A stretch of 64,000 nucleotides of DNA from an uncultured Clostridia bacterium (GTDB lineage Bacteria; Bacillota; Clostridia; Christensenellales; Aristaeellaceae). The stretch spans positions 41,303 to 105,302 of the forward strand of contig CAKULG010000011.1 in assembly GCA_934667105.1 (NCBI GenBank). The letters are read 5' to 3'. Within the stretch, counting starts at the first letter, position 1. Every line of letters starts with the position of its first letter. The notes under the pieces are model-generated. The model worked only from the letters and a program-made list of their open reading frames with translations, was not told the origin of the DNA and did no database searches. Positions 50,002 through 60,009 of the stretch are shown piece by piece. Made by a program: the position numbers and the translations under genes.

Positions 50002-50757
50002 ATGCTGACCGTGCTGATCGTGGACGATGAAATCATGGCCCGGCGGGGCGTCGCTCAGGGGGTGGATTGGGAAAGGCTGGGCTGCCGGGTGGCGGGGGAG
50101 GCCGCCAACGGCGAGGAGGGCGTGGCGCTGGCGGAAAAGCTGCGCCCCGGCCTGATTATCACCGATATCCGCATGCCCCGGATGGACGGGGTGGAGATGA
50201 TGAACACGCTGCGCGCCAGGGGCTGCGACGCGCATGTGATCGTGCTCACCGCCTACAGCGATTTTCCCTATGTGCGCGGCGCGCTGAAATTCGGCGCGGA
50301 CGATTACCTGCTCAAGCCCTTTCGCAACCGGGAATTGGAAAACGCGGTGCAGGCCATCTGCCTGAAAATTGAAAAAAGCGCGCCGCCCCCCGCCCAGCTG
50401 GTGCCCCTGCCCCAGGGGGAGAAGAGCGCCTATGTGCAATCCGCGCTGCAATATATCGCCGCGCATTTTGCCGATCACGATATATCCATCACCGCCATCG
50501 CCGAGGCGCTCAGCGTCAGCGAGGGCCACCTTTCCCACCTGTTCAAAAAGGAAACGGGCTACACCATCGGCAATTATCTCACCCAGTACCGGGTGCATAT
50601 GGCCATGCAATATCTGCGGGATTGCCGCAACAAGGTGTACGAAGTGGCGGAAAAGGTGGGCTATCGGGATGTGGATTATTTCGGCTCCGCCTTTAAAAAG
50701 CTGACGGGCATATCCCCCTCCGATTATCAGGGCCGGGGTGGCCAGAAAGAGGAATAA
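50002..50757 (+). CDS. Response regulator, YesN/HptR type (receiver + AraC HTH)
   Basis: A 251-aa regulator. The receiver has Asp55 in LIITDIRMPRMDG and Lys in DDYLLKP. The AraC domain covers about residues 150-248 (LSVSEGHLSHLFKKETGYTI, VDYFGSAFKKLTGISPSDY). It is much shorter than the regulator at 16554 because the middle region is missing. The direct repeats at 50799-50832 upstream of the transporter operon are its likely target. ATG 50002 follows AAGGGAG. Confidence 0.93.
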   Translation: MLTVLIVDDEIMARRGVAQGVDWERLGCRVAGEAANGEEGVALAEKLRPGLIITDIRMPRMDGVEMMNTLRARGCDAHVIVLTAYSDFPYVRGALKFGADDYLLKPFRNRELENAVQAICLKIEKSAPPPAQLVPLPQGEKSAYVQSALQYIAAHFADHDISITAIAEALSVSEGHLSHLFKKETGYTIGNYLTQYRVHMAMQYLRDCRNKVYEVAEKVGYRDVDYFGSAFKKLTGISPSDYQGRGGQKEE

Positions 50758-50798
50758 CCGGTCGAACATTTGGCGGAGAATCAACCGGATCATAAAAA

Positions 50799-50863
50799 TA
50801 GCAGGATTTTCGGGAAAATCGCAGTTTTACCCCCTTCGCAAATGGAAAAGACGGGAGTAAAAT
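50799..50863 (+). promoter_or_regulatory. Direct repeats and promoter of the binding protein/ABC operon
   Basis: TAGCAGGATTTT (50799) and TCGCAGTTTTAC (50819) form imperfect direct repeats with 20-bp period. They are followed by -35 TTCGCA (50835-50840), a 17-bp spacer and -10 TAAAAT (50858-50863). The first repeat shares GCAGGAT-TT with the motif near 1168. The layout fits activation by the regulator encoded just upstream. Confidence 0.6.
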
Positions 50864-50917
50864 AAATGCACAAACTGGCGAAAAGCCAGCCATATATTCA
50901 GAAAGGAAGACTGCACT

Positions 50918-52216
50918 ATGAAGAAGATCCTGTCTCTGGTTCTGGCGCTTGCCATGCTGCTGAGCGTGTGCTCCTTCGCGCTGGCGGAGGAATCCGTGGC
51001 CGATGTGATCGCCCAGGCGCAGAATATGACCAACGAAGAGCTTTACAAAAAGGCCATTGAGGAATCCAACGGCAAGGATTTCAACGGCATCGGCAATTCC
51101 AGCCGCGGCAAGAGCGCCGGCGCCTCCTTTGTGGCGATGCTGCAGCAAATCGACCCCTCCTACACCCTGAATCTGAACTGGGGGCAGCCCAAGAACAATT
51201 CCATCTTCACCGCCCTCAACGCCGATATTAAGGGCGCGAACCACACCTACTCCATGACCCTCATCCAGGACGGCAACCAGATTCAGAGCAAAATGCTGGA
51301 TACCGGCAACCTGCTCAACTTCATCCCCAAGGAATGGGCGGAGGCCGAAGGCCTGGCCCGGGAAAACAATGATAACCCCCTGGCCCTGCAAACGCTGAAC
51401 AAGGTGTTCATGTTCAACAACAAGGGCGACGTGCAGATCAACAACTGCTGGGATTTCGTGGGCGAGGGCATGGCGCCCCTGTTCATGGGCGTGAACAGCG
51501 AACTGGTGGGCAAGAACTTCCTCTATATGCTCACCAAGGATACCTACGCCGATTACATGAAGGCCGCCTATGATAAGCTGGACGCCGACAAGCAGGCCTA
51601 TTTCGCACCCACCATTGAAGAAATGGCCGCCGAAGCGGAGGCCCTGGGCCTGACCGCCGAAAACGCCAAGTATTCCCTGGCCTGGATTTATCTGTGGTGC
51701 TCTCAGTATAACGAGCAGACGGACGACGGCCCCATCTGCAACACCCTGGTCACCGCCTCCGCCGCGGGCCAGAGCGGCCTGCTGGTTTATTCCAAGCTGC
51801 GCAGCGTGGAAGAAACCGCCGAAGCTTCCGTGAACAACATCACCGTGGCCGCCTATCAGGATGATTACACCGGCATCGGCGGCTATGCCTACAAGCATTA
51901 CCTGATGATCCCCAAGACTTCCCCCCTGCCCTGGACCGCCTGCGCCTTCATCGCCTACATGACCACCACCCAGGAAGGCTTCGCCGCTTGGGGCAAGGAT
52001 ATGGGCGGCTACAGCGCCAATCCCGCCTGCATGCAGGATCACAGCCAGGACGGCTATGTGGACGGCGAGAATAAGTTCCCCGCCAAGAACGACCGCGGCT
52101 ACGATTGGTGGATTTCCGCCGAGGGCGGCGCGCTGGTGGTGGAGGATCCCGCTTACTGCGCTTCCGTGGCCTTCGACCTGGGCGACTGGATCGATATGAT
52201 CGTGGGCAACAAGTAA
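50918..52216 (+). CDS. ABC transporter solute-binding protein (AfuA-like)
   Basis: A 432-aa secreted binding protein. The signal peptide ends CSFALAEE with no proper lipobox. Features include GQPKNNSIFTALNADIKGAN, FVGEGMAPLFMGVNSELVGK, YKHYLMIPKTSPLPWTACAF and DWIDMIVGNK. It pairs with the fused permease and ATPase that follow. The Fe3+-type transporter family includes AfuABC (hexose phosphates) and phosphonate systems, so an anionic organophosphate ligand is plausible but unproven. ATG 50918 follows AAAGGAAG. Confidence 0.85.
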   Translation: MKKILSLVLALAMLLSVCSFALAEESVADVIAQAQNMTNEELYKKAIEESNGKDFNGIGNSSRGKSAGASFVAMLQQIDPSYTLNLNWGQPKNNSIFTALNADIKGANHTYSMTLIQDGNQIQSKMLDTGNLLNFIPKEWAEAEGLARENNDNPLALQTLNKVFMFNNKGDVQINNCWDFVGEGMAPLFMGVNSELVGKNFLYMLTKDTYADYMKAAYDKLDADKQAYFAPTIEEMAAEAEALGLTAENAKYSLAWIYLWCSQYNEQTDDGPICNTLVTASAAGQSGLLVYSKLRSVEETAEASVNNITVAAYQDDYTGIGGYAYKHYLMIPKTSPLPWTACAFIAYMTTTQEGFAAWGKDMGGYSANPACMQDHSQDGYVDGENKFPAKNDRGYDWWISAEGGALVVEDPAYCASVAFDLGDWIDMIVGNK

Positions 52217-52264
52217 TCCTTTAGAAGCGGCGCAAGCCCTTCTGAAAAAAGCAACACACGCGAT

Positions 52265-52307
52265 GCGGGCGGCGCGTCGGCTCTGGCCGGTTCGCCGCCC
52301 GCGTTTT
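52265..52307 (+). terminator. Intra-operon terminator-like hairpin after the binding protein gene
   Basis: A perfect 10-bp stem GCGGGCGGCG/CGCCGCCCGC (52265-52274 with 52293-52302) with an 18-nt loop is followed by GTTTT. It lies between the binding protein and permease genes and probably makes the permease and ATPase less abundant than the binding protein. Confidence 0.7.
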
Positions 52308-52353
52308 AAAAAAAGGCACCCCCTCGGGGCGGCCGTGAAAAGGAGGAAGCGCC

Positions 52354-54192
52354 ATGATCGCTGCGGCAGGCAGGCCGGGCGGGCTTCGGCTGAAATGGAA
52401 CCGGCTGAGAACCTACCTGAGCAAGCCCCAGAACACCATTCTTCTTCTGCTGGGGATTATTTTAACCATCACCACCATCGCCCCCATGATTACTATCGTG
52501 GCCGATACGGTGACAATTCATCAGGGCTCGGTGGACGCCCGGGGCGCGGCGGAGGGCCAGGTGTATACCACCTATAACTGGGTGGATCTGTTCGCGGGAA
52601 AAACCATGATGAGCAAAAAGCTCAGCCGGATCAACCTGTGGACACCGCTGTTCAATTCCGTGCTGCTGAGCGTTCTGGCCTGCGTGGGCGCCATTTTCTA
52701 CGGCGGCATTTTCGCCTATTTGGTTACCCGCACGAATTTAAAGCTGAAAAAATATCTCAGCTCCATTTTCATCTTCCCGTATATCATGCCGCAATGGACA
52801 CTGGCCGTGGTGTGGCAGAATCTGTTTGACAGCAACCTGGTCACCGGCGGCTCGGACGGCCTGCTGGCGGCGCTGTTTGGCGTATATATGCCCAAATGGT
52901 GGTGCGAGGGGATGTTCCCCAGCGCCGTGGTGCTGGCGCTGCATTACGCGCCCTTCGCCTATATCCTCATCGGCGGCATTTTCCGCAATATGGACGCCAA
53001 CTTGGAGGAAGCGGCCACCATCCTGAACACGCCCCGCTGGAAAACCTTCCTGCGGGTGACCATCCCGCTGGTGAAGCCCGCCATTCTTTCCACCGTGCTG
53101 CTGGTGTTCTCCTCGGCGATGGGTTCCTATCCCATTCCCCATTATCTGAAGCTGTCCACCCTTTCCACCAAGTATGTGGAATTAAACGCCTCCCGGGTGG
53201 GCCAGGCCAGCATTCTGGCTGTGATTATGATGCTCTTCGGCTTTGCGATTCTCATCGTGAACCAGCGCACCACCTCGGGCCGGAAGAACTTCACCACCGT
53301 CACCGGCAAATCCGGCCAGACCAGCGTGGTGAATCTGCACGGGGGCAAATACATCCTTTCCGCCTTTTTCGTGATTACCACGCTGATGACGGGCATTCTG
53401 CCCATCGTGCTCTTCGCCGTGGAAACCTTCCTGCCCAACCCCGGGGATTATTCCTTCGTGACCAACGGCGTCGCGGGCAACCTGACGCTGAAATGGTGGA
53501 TCACCAGTGAAAATATCACCGAGAACGGCATGTACGGCAACCTGGGCATTCTGTTTAACACCACCATCTGGGAGGCCTTTAAGGGCACGCTGATCGTGGC
53601 GGTGTGCTGCGCCCTGGCGGCGGGCACCATCGGCCTGCTGGTGGGCTATTGCGTCAGCAAGAACCGGCGCAGCAAATGGGCGGCCTATGTGAACAACATC
53701 GCCTTCCTGCCCTATCTGATGCCCTCCCTGGCGGTGGGCGTGGCCTTCTTCATCTTCGGCTCCTCTGCGGGCCTGTTCAATTCCTTCCTGCTGCTGATCC
53801 TGGCGGGCACGGTGAAGTATATCCCCTTTGCCAGCCGCAGCGCGCTGAATTCCATGATGCAGCTCTCCGGCGAAATAGAGGAGGCCGCCATCATCCAGGA
53901 TATTCCCTGGTGGAAGCGCATGACCCGCATTATCATCCCCATCCAGAAAACATCCATCATCAGCGGCTATCTGCTGCCGTTTATGACCTGCCTGCGCGAG
54001 CTGACGCTGTTCATGCTGCTCTGCTCCCAGACCCGCATTATCACCACCATGCTGGATTATTTCGATGAAATGGGCCTGTACGCCTTCTCCAGCGGCATCA
54101 ACCTGATTCTGATCCTGGTGATTCTGCTCTTTAACGCCCTGGTCAATAAGCTGACGGGCGCCAGCCTGGATAAGGGCATCGGCGGCAATTGA
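52354..54192 (+). CDS. ABC transporter permease, two fused MetI domains (FbpB/AfuB type)
   Basis: A 612-aa membrane protein with about twelve helices in two homologous halves. Each half has an ATPase-docking loop: AATILNTPRWKTFLRVTIPL near residue 225 and EAAIIQDIPWWKRMTRIIIP near 510. Fused permeases are typical of Fe3+/organophosphate-type importers, so one chain forms the whole channel. ATG 52354 follows AAAAGGAGG. The ATPase gene starts 21 bp after the stop. Confidence 0.92.
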   Translation: MIAAAGRPGGLRLKWNRLRTYLSKPQNTILLLLGIILTITTIAPMITIVADTVTIHQGSVDARGAAEGQVYTTYNWVDLFAGKTMMSKKLSRINLWTPLFNSVLLSVLACVGAIFYGGIFAYLVTRTNLKLKKYLSSIFIFPYIMPQWTLAVVWQNLFDSNLVTGGSDGLLAALFGVYMPKWWCEGMFPSAVVLALHYAPFAYILIGGIFRNMDANLEEAATILNTPRWKTFLRVTIPLVKPAILSTVLLVFSSAMGSYPIPHYLKLSTLSTKYVELNASRVGQASILAVIMMLFGFAILIVNQRTTSGRKNFTTVTGKSGQTSVVNLHGGKYILSAFFVITTLMTGILPIVLFAVETFLPNPGDYSFVTNGVAGNLTLKWWITSENITENGMYGNLGILFNTTIWEAFKGTLIVAVCCALAAGTIGLLVGYCVSKNRRSKWAAYVNNIAFLPYLMPSLAVGVAFFIFGSSAGLFNSFLLLILAGTVKYIPFASRSALNSMMQLSGEIEEAAIIQDIPWWKRMTRIIIPIQKTSIISGYLLPFMTCLRELTLFMLLCSQTRIITTMLDYFDEMGLYAFSSGINLILILVILLFNALVNKLTGASLDKGIGGN

Positions 54193-54213
54193 TGAAGAAA
54201 GGACGATAACATT

Positions 54214-55566
<1,353 letters not shown>

Positions 55567-55585
55567 AAAGGCGGGGGTGTAAGAG

Positions 55586-55728
55586 GGAGGAAACCATTCT
55601 TTGTAGCTGTCTCCCCGCGACCTCGCTGAAGCGGGCGGCGCTTTTCAGCAGGGTTCCATCCGCCCCCTTCCCAGAAAGTTATAGGGGGTAATACTAGCGT
55701 AAAGAAATCAGCTTGTTTCTCCGCTGAC
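55586..55728. repeat. Broken intergenic repeat pieces (copies G0 and G1)
   Basis: G0 has the left hairpin arm GGGAGGAAACCATTCTTTG at 55586-55604, followed by a 27-nt segment (55613-55639) matching the reverse complement of 24822-24848 with two mismatches. No right arm follows. G1 at 55699-55728 is a reversed piece of the box (AAGAAATCAGCTTGTTTCTC, then CGCTGAC). Confidence 0.6.
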
Positions 55729-55762
55729 GATCACAGATTTCAGGGAAGCCTTGTGATTCTAT

Positions 55763-55867
55763 GCCGGCGGAGAAGCAAGCTGATTTTTTGTGATTTGTTT
55801 TTCCCCAATCGGCTTTCTTGGGAGGGCACGGGAGGGTGTTCTTTGGCCTTCAAAGAACCTCCTCCCG
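55763..55867 (+). repeat. Intergenic repeat element, copy G2, complete
   Basis: The box GCCGGCGGAGAAGCAAGCTG leads through TTTTTCCCCAATCGGCTTTC to TTGGGAGGG, followed by the hairpin at 55829-55867. Copy G3 lies 150 bp downstream and is nearly identical over about 60 nt of the box. Confidence 0.8.
55829..55867. terminator. Hairpin of repeat copy G2
   Basis: CGGGAGGGTGTTCTTTGG pairs with CAAAGAACCTCCTCCCG, with small mismatches. It has no long T-run, so it is a weak terminator on its own. Confidence 0.55.
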
Positions 55868-55912
55868 CGTTATATTCGTAATTATTTCAAGAAAGCCTTG
55901 CGTTTCTTTGTG

Positions 55913-56015
55913 GGCGGAGAAGCAAGCGAATTTTTGTGATTTGTTTTTCCCCAATCGGCTTTCTTGGGAGAGCGCGGGAGGGTGTTCTTTGGCCTCCAAA
56001 GAACACCCTCCCGCA
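55913..56015 (+). repeat. Intergenic repeat element, copy G3, complete
   Basis: The box starts GGGCGGAGAAGCAAGCGAAT, continues through TTTTTCCCCAATCGGCTTTC to TTGGGAGAGC, and ends in a perfect 19-bp hairpin at 55975-56015. Confidence 0.8.
55975..56015. terminator. Bidirectional terminator hairpin of repeat copy G3
   Basis: GCGGGAGGGTGTTCTTTGG (55975-55993) pairs perfectly with 55997-56015 around CCT. It lies 7 bp beyond the exporter stop on the minus strand. Confidence 0.75.
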
Positions 56016-56022
56016 TTATTCG

Positions 56023-57864
56023 TTATTTGTTCCCAAGAAGCTCCATTGCCTGTTCTTCCTGGAATTGGTTGGTGTACAGGTTGTAGTAAGCGCCCTTGAG
56101 GCGAAGCAGCTCCTGGTGGGTGCCCATTTCCTTAATCTTGCCGCCGTCGATAACGAGAATGCGGTCGGCGGTGCGGATGGTGGAAAGGCGATGCGCGATA
56201 ATAAAGGAAGTGCGCCCGGTGAGCACGCGGGAGATGGCCTGCTGAATAATCTGCTCGGTCTGGGTGTCCACGGAGGAGGTAGCCTCGTCCAGAACGAAAA
56301 TGCGGGGGTCGGCCAGGATGGCCCGGGCGAAGGAAATCAACTGCTTTTCGCCGGTGGAAAGGCGGCTGCCGCCCTCGCCCACATCGGCGTCATAGCCCTT
56401 ATCCATTTTCAGGATAAAGGGCTCGGCGTTCACCAGGCGGGCGGCGGCCTCCACCTCCGCGTCGGTGGCGTCCAGGCGGGCGTAGCGTATGTTATCCCGG
56501 ATGGTGCCGGAAAAGAGACGCGGCTCCTGGAGCACATAGCCCAGGTTGCTTTCCAGCCAGAGCTGGCTGCGTTCCTTATAATTCACGCCGTCGATTTTGA
56601 TTTCCCCGGCGGTAGGCTCGTAAAAGCGGCAGACCAGGTTCACCACGGTGGATTTTCCCGCGCCGGTGGGGCCCACCAGGGCGATGGTTTCCCCGGCGCG
56701 CACCTTCAGATTGAAATCGGAGAGCACCTTTTCGCCCTCCTTATATTGGAAATCCACATGGCAGAATTCCACATCGCCCTTCAGCGCGGGCCAATTTTCC
56801 TTCTTGGGGTGGAAATTATCGCCGAATTTTGCTTCCACCTCGGGGGAATCCACGATGTCCGGCTGGGTTTCCAGCAGGGTCATCACGCGCTCGGCCGCGG
56901 CCTGGGCGGATTGCATTTCGGCGAAGGTGGCGGCGATATCGCGGATGGGCTGGAAGAACTGCACCGTGTAATTCACGAACACCTGCAGCACGCCCAGCGT
57001 CATGCCCCCCACCAGCACCGATTGGCCGCCCTGCCAGAGGGCGTAGGCGGTGGCCAGAGAGCCCAGAGAAACCACGATGGGCAGATACACCGCGGAAAGG
57101 GAGGCGGCCCGAACGGAGGAGCGCTTCATTTCGTGGGTGAGCTTCGTGAATTCCTCGGCGTTCATCTCCTCGCGCACCAGGGTTTTGGTGGTTTTCGCGC
57201 CCATGATGCCCTCGTTAAATGCGCCGGTGATCTGGCTGTTGGTTTTGCGCACCGCGCGGTAGGATTTTAAAATGCGCTGCTGGAACCACCAGGAGATCAC
57301 CGCCAGGGGCGGCACCACCAGCAGCACGGCCAGCGTCATTTTCCAATCCAGCAGGAACATGGTCACGCTGGCGGCCAGGATCATCACCACGCCGTAGCAC
57401 AGATCCAGCAGCGACCAGCCGATGGTTTCCGCCAGGCGCTGGGCGTCGCTGGTCATGCGGCTCATCAGATAGCCCACGGGCATGCGATCGTAATAGGAAA
57501 AGGGCAGCTCCTGCAGCTTGCGAAAGCCCATGCGGCGGATGGTGTAGCAAACGCCCGTTTCCACCTTGCCCCCCAGATACAGAAACCGGAAAATGGAATA
57601 CACCTGCACCGCCAGCAGCAGCAGATACGCCACGATGAACGCGGGCAGGCCCTCCGTGCCGCCGGGATGATTCAGATTGGGAATGAAATGATCGATGGCG
57701 TAGCTGGTCAGCAGGGGAAAGACCACGTCGCACCCCGCCGTGATCCCCATGCAGATTCCCAGGCGAGCCAGATCACGATAGTAATCCTTGGCGTAATGCA
57801 GAATTTTTTTCCACAGCGACAGGTCGAATCGCTTGGTATAATCCTGCTCCTCAAATTGCTGCAT
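56023..57864 (-). CDS. ABC exporter subunit with canonical Walker B (BmrD/TM288-like)
   Basis: A 613-aa half-transporter: six helices in the first 330 residues, then the nucleotide-binding domain with Walker A VGPTGAGKSTVV and Walker B FVLDEATSSVDT (catalytic Glu present). The signature is degenerate (RLSTGEKQL instead of LSGGQ). This complements the partner encoded at 57851, which has a normal signature but an Asp for the Walker B Glu. Together they form one consensus and one degenerate ATP site, as in heterodimeric drug exporters. The two genes overlap by 14 nt. Confidence 0.92.
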   Translation of the reverse strand: MQQFEEQDYTKRFDLSLWKKILHYAKDYYRDLARLGICMGITAGCDVVFPLLTSYAIDHFIPNLNHPGGTEGLPAFIVAYLLLLAVQVYSIFRFLYLGGKVETGVCYTIRRMGFRKLQELPFSYYDRMPVGYLMSRMTSDAQRLAETIGWSLLDLCYGVVMILAASVTMFLLDWKMTLAVLLVVPPLAVISWWFQQRILKSYRAVRKTNSQITGAFNEGIMGAKTTKTLVREEMNAEEFTKLTHEMKRSSVRAASLSAVYLPIVVSLGSLATAYALWQGGQSVLVGGMTLGVLQVFVNYTVQFFQPIRDIAATFAEMQSAQAAAERVMTLLETQPDIVDSPEVEAKFGDNFHPKKENWPALKGDVEFCHVDFQYKEGEKVLSDFNLKVRAGETIALVGPTGAGKSTVVNLVCRFYEPTAGEIKIDGVNYKERSQLWLESNLGYVLQEPRLFSGTIRDNIRYARLDATDAEVEAAARLVNAEPFILKMDKGYDADVGEGGSRLSTGEKQLISFARAILADPRIFVLDEATSSVDTQTEQIIQQAISRVLTGRTSFIIAHRLSTIRTADRILVIDGGKIKEMGTHQELLRLKGAYYNLYTNQFQEEQAMELLGNK

Positions 57865-59674
57865 AGCTGGTGTTCTCCTCTTTGAATTCTTCCTCCAGGG
57901 AGGATTGGATGTTGAAAATTTTGCTGTACAGGCCGCCTGCGTGGATCAATTGCTCGTGGGTGCCCTGCTCGGTGATATGGCCGTCTTCCAGCACGAAGAT
58001 CAGATCGGCCTGAGCCAGCGTGACTACGCGGTGGCTGATGATGATGGTGGTGGTGTTCTGGCTGCGGCGCTTGAGGGCGGCGCGAATCAGGGCGTCGGTT
58101 TCGGTATCCACGGCGGAAAGCGAATCGTCGAAGATCAGCACGTCGTTTTCCTTCATCAGGGTGCGGGCGATGGCGATGCGCTGCTTCTGGCCGCCCGAGA
58201 GGGTGACGCCCCGCTCGCCCACCAGCGTTTCAAAGCCCTTATCGCTTTCCTGGATGAAGGCCTTGGCGGCCGCGTCGGTTACGGCCTGGTCGATGGCCTC
58301 GTCGGTGGCGTTGCGCAGGGCGATGCCCACGTTTTCCTTCAGTGTTTTGGAATAAAGGAAGGGCTCCTGCAGCACCAGGCCCACCCGGGAGCGCAGATAC
58401 TGCCGGTCGATTTTTTGCAGGGGGACGCCGCCGATGCGGATTTCGCCCTGCTGGGGCTCAAAGAGCCGCTGAATTAAATGCACCAGGCTGGATTTGCCGC
58501 TGCCGGTGGCCCCCAGAATCGCCACGGTTTTCCCCGCGGGGATGGTCATGCTCAGATCCTTGAGCACGTCCCGCCCCTCGCCATAACCGAAGGTGACGTG
58601 ATCGAACACGATATCGCCCTTCAGGCTGGGACGCAGGGCTTCCGGCTCCGCCGGTTCCTCGGGCACGTTCAAAATTTCCTGAATGCGCTCCATAGAAACG
58701 GTGCTTTTGCCCGCGTCCGAAAGGATGCGGCCCAGCTGCCGGATGGGCCAGAGCAGCTTCCAGACGTAGGATGTGAAAATGGTCAGCGCGCCGATGGTGA
58801 TTTCCCCGCGAATAGCGGCGAACACGCAGAAAATCAGCGTCAACATGGATTGAATCATGCTCAGGCCGTCGCTGGTGGCCCAGTATACGGCCAGCAGGTT
58901 GCACAGCTTCTGGTTCTTTTTGCGCAGGTCGGAATTGGTGCGCTCGAATTTTTCCACCTCGTATTCCTGCTGCCCGAAGGCGCGCACCACGCGCACGCCG
59001 GTGAGGTTTTCCTGCAGCACGGCGCTCATTTTGCCTTCGGCCTCGTCGGAAAGGCGGAAATTCTTAATCACCCATTTGAAAAACAGCCAGGCGAACAGGA
59101 ACAGCGCGGGCACCATAATCATGCTGATGAGGGTGAGCCGCGTGTTTTCCCGCAGCAGATAAAACAGCGCGAAGCTGATCATCATCACCGCGTTCACCAC
59201 CTGCATCAGCTGCATGGAAAGGAAGCGGCGAACCGTCTCCACATCGGAGGTGCAGCGCTGCACCAGATCGCCCGTTTCCGCCTTCACATGATAGGAAAAG
59301 GGCAGGGCCTGAATATGGCGGTAGAGCCGCTCCCGCAGCGTGAGGGATACGTTTTCCCCCGCCACGGATTGGGCGCGCCCCTTGCCGAAGGATACCGCGC
59401 CGCTGAGCAGGTTGAGCCCCACCAGCACCAGGCCCACAATCCACAGATTGGCGGCCATGAAATCGCGCCCGCCCAGGCCGTCCACCCAGGCGTTCACAAA
59501 GGCGGGCATGCGGGAGGGCTTGCCCTGCAAATAGTAATCCAGCGTTTCCGCCAGCACGATGGGCGTGACAAATTCGATCACGACGGTGAAAACCGTGCAT
59601 ATCAGCGCCGCCAGGAACAGCCATTTGTTGTCCCAGAGCAGCTTCCGCATCAAGCGGGGCTTATGCTGTTGCAT
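57851..59674 (-). CDS. ABC exporter subunit with degenerate Walker B (BmrC/TM287-like)
   Basis: A 607-aa half-transporter with six helices and a nucleotide-binding domain: Walker A LGATGSGKSSLV, signature TLSGGQKQRIAIARTL, Walker B LIFDDSLSAVDT with Asp in place of the catalytic Glu. It is the first of the two exporter genes. ATG 59674 follows AGAGGAGG. Upstream on the same strand lie a leader ORF and terminator hairpins (59946-60120), which suggest attenuation like that of bmrCD. Likely substrates are drugs or lipids; none can be named. Confidence 0.92.
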   Translation of the reverse strand: MQQHKPRLMRKLLWDNKWLFLAALICTVFTVVIEFVTPIVLAETLDYYLQGKPSRMPAFVNAWVDGLGGRDFMAANLWIVGLVLVGLNLLSGAVSFGKGRAQSVAGENVSLTLRERLYRHIQALPFSYHVKAETGDLVQRCTSDVETVRRFLSMQLMQVVNAVMMISFALFYLLRENTRLTLISMIMVPALFLFAWLFFKWVIKNFRLSDEAEGKMSAVLQENLTGVRVVRAFGQQEYEVEKFERTNSDLRKKNQKLCNLLAVYWATSDGLSMIQSMLTLIFCVFAAIRGEITIGALTIFTSYVWKLLWPIRQLGRILSDAGKSTVSMERIQEILNVPEEPAEPEALRPSLKGDIVFDHVTFGYGEGRDVLKDLSMTIPAGKTVAILGATGSGKSSLVHLIQRLFEPQQGEIRIGGVPLQKIDRQYLRSRVGLVLQEPFLYSKTLKENVGIALRNATDEAIDQAVTDAAAKAFIQESDKGFETLVGERGVTLSGGQKQRIAIARTLMKENDVLIFDDSLSAVDTETDALIRAALKRRSQNTTTIIISHRVVTLAQADLIFVLEDGHITEQGTHEQLIHAGGLYSKIFNIQSSLEEEFKEENTSYAAI

Positions 59675-59707
59675 GAGAATGTATCCTCCTCTAAAATGGA
59701 TCGGTTG

Positions 59708-59759
59708 AAAAAAGCGCGCCCTTTCCCCAGGCCTCTGCCGCCCCCTCCTCCCGGGGCGC
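59708..59759 (-). terminator. Second terminator-like hairpin just before the exporter genes
   Basis: On the minus strand GCGCCC (59759-59754) pairs with GGGCGC (59721-59716) across a long GC-rich loop, followed by GC and TTTTTT (59713-59708). The stem is short, so it is weaker evidence than the one at 59946. Confidence 0.4.
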
Positions 59760-59945
59760 TGGGATCGAAGAAAAAGGGATATAAATACCGTTTTATCGCT
59801 AATCAGGTCGATCTGCGGGCGGCTTTTCCGCCCTGGCTTCGCTTTGCTTCGGCCAACGCAGCGCTGCTGCGCCTCCTTTCGCGCAGCTTAGCCAGAACGA
59901 AAAATCCGCTTCGCGTCTCTTCGCATTTTAGGCGAAAAACAGTAT

Positions 59946-59976
59946 AAAAAAGGCCACCGGCGCGCGGCCAGTGACC
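59946..59976 (-). terminator. Terminator in the exporter leader (putative attenuator)
   Basis: On the minus strand a 10-bp stem GGTCACTGGC/GCCGGTGGCC (two G-U pairs) with a 5-nt loop is followed by TTTTTT (59951-59946). It lies 33 bp after the leader ORF stop and 270 bp before the exporter. A neighbouring stem CTGAAAAGC/GCTTTTTCAG (59997-59976) directly abuts it. Confidence 0.85.
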
Positions 59977-60009
59977 TGAAAAAGCAGGGCTTTTCAGCGC
60001 GGATAGGCG

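Larger units (their letters stand above)
55567..56022. other. Convergent gap filled by intergenic repeat elements
   Basis: This 456-bp gap between the converging importer ATPase and exporter genes consists almost wholly of repeat copies G0 to G3. No coding potential is seen. Confidence 0.6.
59675..60009 (-). other. Leader region between the leader ORF and the exporter
   Basis: This 335-bp untranslated stretch carries the terminator at 59946-59976, a hairpin beside it (59976-59997), about 180 bp with no recognised signal, and a second terminator-like hairpin at 59708-59759. Confidence 0.55.

Noticed and set aside
55586..56015. Insertion sequence or transposon
   Set aside because: No transposase frame and no long terminal inverted repeats are present; the copies are 100-120 nt intergenic elements.
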